37,634 bases of DNA, taken from positions 1 to 37,634 of the forward strand of contig ONKB01000037.1 in the NCBI GenBank assembly GCA_900318305.1, in the 5' to 3' direction. This document shows, piece after piece, positions 35,503-37,634 of this stretch. Source of the DNA: an uncultured Prevotellaceae bacterium (GTDB lineage Bacteria; Bacteroidota; Bacteroidia; Bacteroidales; Bacteroidaceae). How positions within the stretch are numbered: the first letter of the stretch is position 1; each line of letters begins with the position of its first letter. Made by a program: the position numbers and the translations under genes. Under the pieces are notes generated by a model. It saw nothing but the letters and a program-made list of their open reading frames with translations. It was not told where the DNA came from and ran no database searches.

Positions 35503-36108
35503 ATGGCGAGATATATAGGACCGAAATCACGTATCGCACGTAGGTTTGGAGAGCCCATTTTTGGACCAGATAAAGTGTTAAGTAATAGAAATTTCCCTCC
35601 TGGACAGCACGGAAATAGCCGTCGTCGCAAGACATCTGAGTATGGAACCATGCTTGCTGAGAAGCAGAAGGCTAAATATACTTATGGCGTTTTGGAAAGA
35701 CAGTTCCGCAATTTGTTTGAGAAGGCAGCTCGCTCAAGTGCTGTAACAGGTGAGGCTCTTTTGCAGGAGTTGGAATGCCGTCTGGACAATGTTGTTTATC
35801 GTTTAGGTATTGCACCTACTCGTGCAGCCGCACGTCAGTTGGTAGGCCATCGTCACATCACTGTAGATGGTAAGGTGGTAAATATCGCTTCTTATTCTGT
35901 TGCTCCTGGACAAATTGTTGCAGTGAGAGAGAAATCTAAGTCTCTTGAAGTTATTGCATCAGCTCTTGCAGGTTTTAACCACAGCAAGTATCCTTGGTTG
36001 GAGTGGGACGAGAATGCTAAGGCAGGAAAGTTCCTTCATAAACCAGAGCGTGTAGATATTCCTGAAAACATCAACGAGCAGTTGATTGTCGAATTGTATT
36101 CAAAATAA
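35503..36108 (+). CDS. rpsD: 30S ribosomal protein S4
   Basis: 201-aa primary 16S rRNA binder and, in E. coli, translational repressor of the alpha operon. The S4 RNA-binding domain is visible as [20 protein letters not shown] followed by [15 protein letters not shown]. The N-terminal region lacks the four-Cys zinc cluster found in some bacteria. Full length; ten bases before rpoA. Confidence 0.98.
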   Translation: MARYIGPKSRIARRFGEPIFGPDKVLSNRNFPPGQHGNSRRRKTSEYGTMLAEKQKAKYTYGVLERQFRNLFEKAARSSAVTGEALLQELECRLDNVVYRLGIAPTRAAARQLVGHRHITVDGKVVNIASYSVAPGQIVAVREKSKSLEVIASALAGFNHSKYPWLEWDENAKAGKFLHKPERVDIPENINEQLIVELYSK

Positions 36109-36118
36109 AAATTAAATA

Positions 36119-37114
36119 ATGGCGATATTAGCATTTCAAAAACCAGAGAAAGTAATAATGTTGGAAGAGTCCCCAACTCATGGAACTTTCGAGTTCCGTC
36201 CGTTGGAGCCAGGCTTTGGTACAACAGTGGGAAACGCATTGCGTCGGATTCTGCTGTCTTCTTTGGAAGGCTTTGCCATCAATACCATTCGTATAAGTGG
36301 TGTTGAACATGAGTTTTCCACAGTACCGGGAGTGCGTGAGGACGTTACCAATATTATTCTTAACTTAAAGCAAGTGCGCTTTAAGCAATTGATTAACGAG
36401 TACGACACCGCAAAGGTTAGTCTTACTATTGAGAATACCACTGAGTTTAAGGCTGGTGATATCAATAAAGGCTTGACCGGCTTTGAAGTGTTAAATCCTG
36501 ATTTGGTGATATGCCACATAGATCCTAAGGCTAAAATGCAGATTGATCTGACAATCAACAAGGGTCGTGGCTATGTTGTTTCTGATGAGAACAGAGAGTT
36601 TTGTCAAGAAATGAACACGTTGCCAATAGATTCTATTTATACTCCGATACGCAATGTAAAGTATTTTGTTGACGATTACCGCGTAGAACAGAAAACAGAC
36701 TATGAACGCCTTACCATAGACATCACGACAGACGGGTCAATCCATCCCAAAGATGCTTTGAAAGAGGCCGCCCGTATTCTGATTTATCATTTCGGGCTTT
36801 TCTCAGACGAGAAAATGACATTTGAGAATTCTGCCGACGATGATAGCTTGATTGATGAGGTTGACTTGAGAATGCGCAAACTGCTCAAATCCAAGTTGAC
36901 CGAAATGAAGCTTTCTGTACGTGCTCTCAATTGCTTAGCTGCCGCTAATGTTGAGACACTGGGTGATTTGGTGAAGTATAATAAGAATGACCTCCTTACT
37001 TTCCGTAATTTTGGTAAGAAGTCTCTTTCCGAATTAGATGCTTTGTTGACAAGTCTGAACCTGTCTTTCGGAATGGACATTAGCAAGTATAAACTCGAAA
37101 AAGAAGAACAATAA
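36119..37114 (+). CDS. rpoA: RNA polymerase alpha subunit
   Basis: 331-aa subunit that dimerises to nucleate RNA polymerase. The N-terminal dimer domain has [19 protein letters not shown], and an acidic linker ([11 protein letters not shown]) leads to the C-terminal DNA- and activator-contact domain with [19 protein letters not shown] and [12 protein letters not shown]. The conserved Arg of SVRALN, equivalent to E. coli R265, is kept, so UP-element contacts are possible. Its TAA stop overlaps the rplQ start by one base. Confidence 0.98.
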   Translation: MAILAFQKPEKVIMLEESPTHGTFEFRPLEPGFGTTVGNALRRILLSSLEGFAINTIRISGVEHEFSTVPGVREDVTNIILNLKQVRFKQLINEYDTAKVSLTIENTTEFKAGDINKGLTGFEVLNPDLVICHIDPKAKMQIDLTINKGRGYVVSDENREFCQEMNTLPIDSIYTPIRNVKYFVDDYRVEQKTDYERLTIDITTDGSIHPKDALKEAARILIYHFGLFSDEKMTFENSADDDSLIDEVDLRMRKLLKSKLTEMKLSVRALNCLAAANVETLGDLVKYNKNDLLTFRNFGKKSLSELDALLTSLNLSFGMDISKYKLEKEEQ

Positions 37115-37634
37115 TGAGACATAATAAAAAATTCAATCATCTGTCACGTACATCTTCTCATAGAGCTTCTTTGTTTGCCAATATGACAGTGGCTCTGTTT
37201 AAGCACAAGAGAATCACAACAACTGTGGCAAAGGCAAAGGCTCTGAGAAAATACGTTGAACCGTTAATAACAAAGTCAAAGGAAGATACAACTCACTCTC
37301 GTCGTGTTGTCTTCAGTTATCTGCAAGACAAGGAGGCCATCAAGGAGTTGTTTGGTGTAATCTCTTCAAAGGTGGCAGAGCGCCCTGGAGGTTATACACG
37401 TATCATTAAGCTGGGTCACCGCGCTGACGACGGATCAGACATGTGTTTCATCGAATTGGTAGACTTTGATGAAAACATGCTCAAGGCTGCAGGCAAGAAG
37501 AAGACCCGTACACGTCGTGGCGGCAAGAAGGTTGCTGCTCCCAAGGCTGAAGAAGTAGCTCCTGCTGAGGAGGCACCTGTTGTTGAGGAAACTCCTGCTG
37601 AGGAAGTTGCTGCTCCCGCAGAAGAGACTCCTGC
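37114..37634 (+). CDS. rplQ: 50S ribosomal protein L17 with long acidic tail (cut by window end)
   Basis: Partial, at least 173 codons, open to the last base. The core (about 1-125) is normal: [40 protein letters not shown] and [15 protein letters not shown]. After a basic patch ([13 protein letters not shown]) comes a low-complexity Ala/Glu/Pro/Val tail of more than 30 residues with repeats such as [18 protein letters not shown]. coli L17 stops at about 127 residues. The gene starts in a TAATG overlap with rpoA. Confidence 0.97.
   Translation, partial: MRHNKKFNHLSRTSSHRASLFANMTVALFKHKRITTTVAKAKALRKYVEPLITKSKEDTTHSRRVVFSYLQDKEAIKELFGVISSKVAERPGGYTRIIKLGHRADDGSDMCFIELVDFDENMLKAAGKKKTRTRRGGKKVAAPKAEEVAPAEEAPVVEETPAEEVAAPAEETP

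Noticed and set aside
1-37634. Mobile elements, prophage, CRISPR arrays or attachment sites, including integration at the tRNA
   Set aside because: No transposase, integrase or cas genes, no spaced direct repeats, and no second copy of the tRNA 3' end was seen.

Overview
The window looks like a chromosomal segment of a Bacteroidales bacterium, most likely Prevotellaceae or a close relative. Three things point there. Bacteroidetes-type promoters (TTTG / TAnnTTTG) precede the main transcription units. Most genes have no Shine-Dalgarno sequence and AT-rich leaders. The ribosomal proteins have Bacteroidetes features: L17 with a long acidic tail, S14 and L36 without a zinc-binding Cys set, and no tuf after fusA. 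I see no insertion sequence, prophage, CRISPR array or origin.

Layout. (1) Positions 4-77 (minus strand) hold a tRNA with anticodon CAU and its own divergent promoter. (2) Positions 340-17817 hold thirteen tightly packed plus-strand genes with gaps of -4 to 39 bases and no obvious internal promoter, closed by an intrinsic terminator at 17833-17876. In order they encode a DsbD-like thiol:disulfide reductant carrier, a secreted M16 zinc peptidase, a GT2 glycosyltransferase, a secreted CE1/PHB-depolymerase-like esterase, a GT4 and a second GT2 glycosyltransferase, a secreted glycerophosphodiester phosphodiesterase (GDPD), a LamG-like/IPT-like/GDPD fusion, a small secreted protein with a type IX secretion-like C-terminal domain, a second LamG-like/IPT-like/GDPD fusion, a GH27 alpha-galactosidase with a CBM-like tail, a WbqC-family protein and an OmpA-family protein. 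(3) Positions 17932-19434 hold a DUF3467 protein and a MalY/PatB-type PLP enzyme. (4) From 19746 to the window end lies the fused str-S10-spc-alpha super-operon: rpsL, rpsG, fusA, rpsJ, rplC, rplD, rplW, rplB, rpsS, rplV, rpsC, rplP, rpmC, rpsQ, rplN, rplX, rplE, rpsN, rpsH, rplF, rplR, rpsE, rpmD, rplO, secY, map, infA, rpmJ, rpsM, rpsK, rpsD, rpoA and a truncated rplQ.

How the genes may work together. Region 4 is the standard translation, protein-export and transcription core. It carries structured intergenic RNA, notably a long inverted repeat filling the rpsL-rpsG gap, which is a candidate S7 feedback site. Region 2 is the accessory part. Three related secreted GDPDs, a GH27 alpha-galactosidase and an orphan type IX-like C-terminal domain protein are adjacent, with a secreted esterase upstream in the same run. 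I infer an extracytoplasmic system that takes apart a galactose-decorated glycerophosphate polymer or a glycerophospho-(galacto)lipid. Alpha-galactosyl lipoteichoic acid of Gram-positive neighbours is one attractive candidate. The substrate is not shown by the sequence. The glycosyltransferases and WbqC protein suggest that surface-glycan synthesis genes share the transcript.
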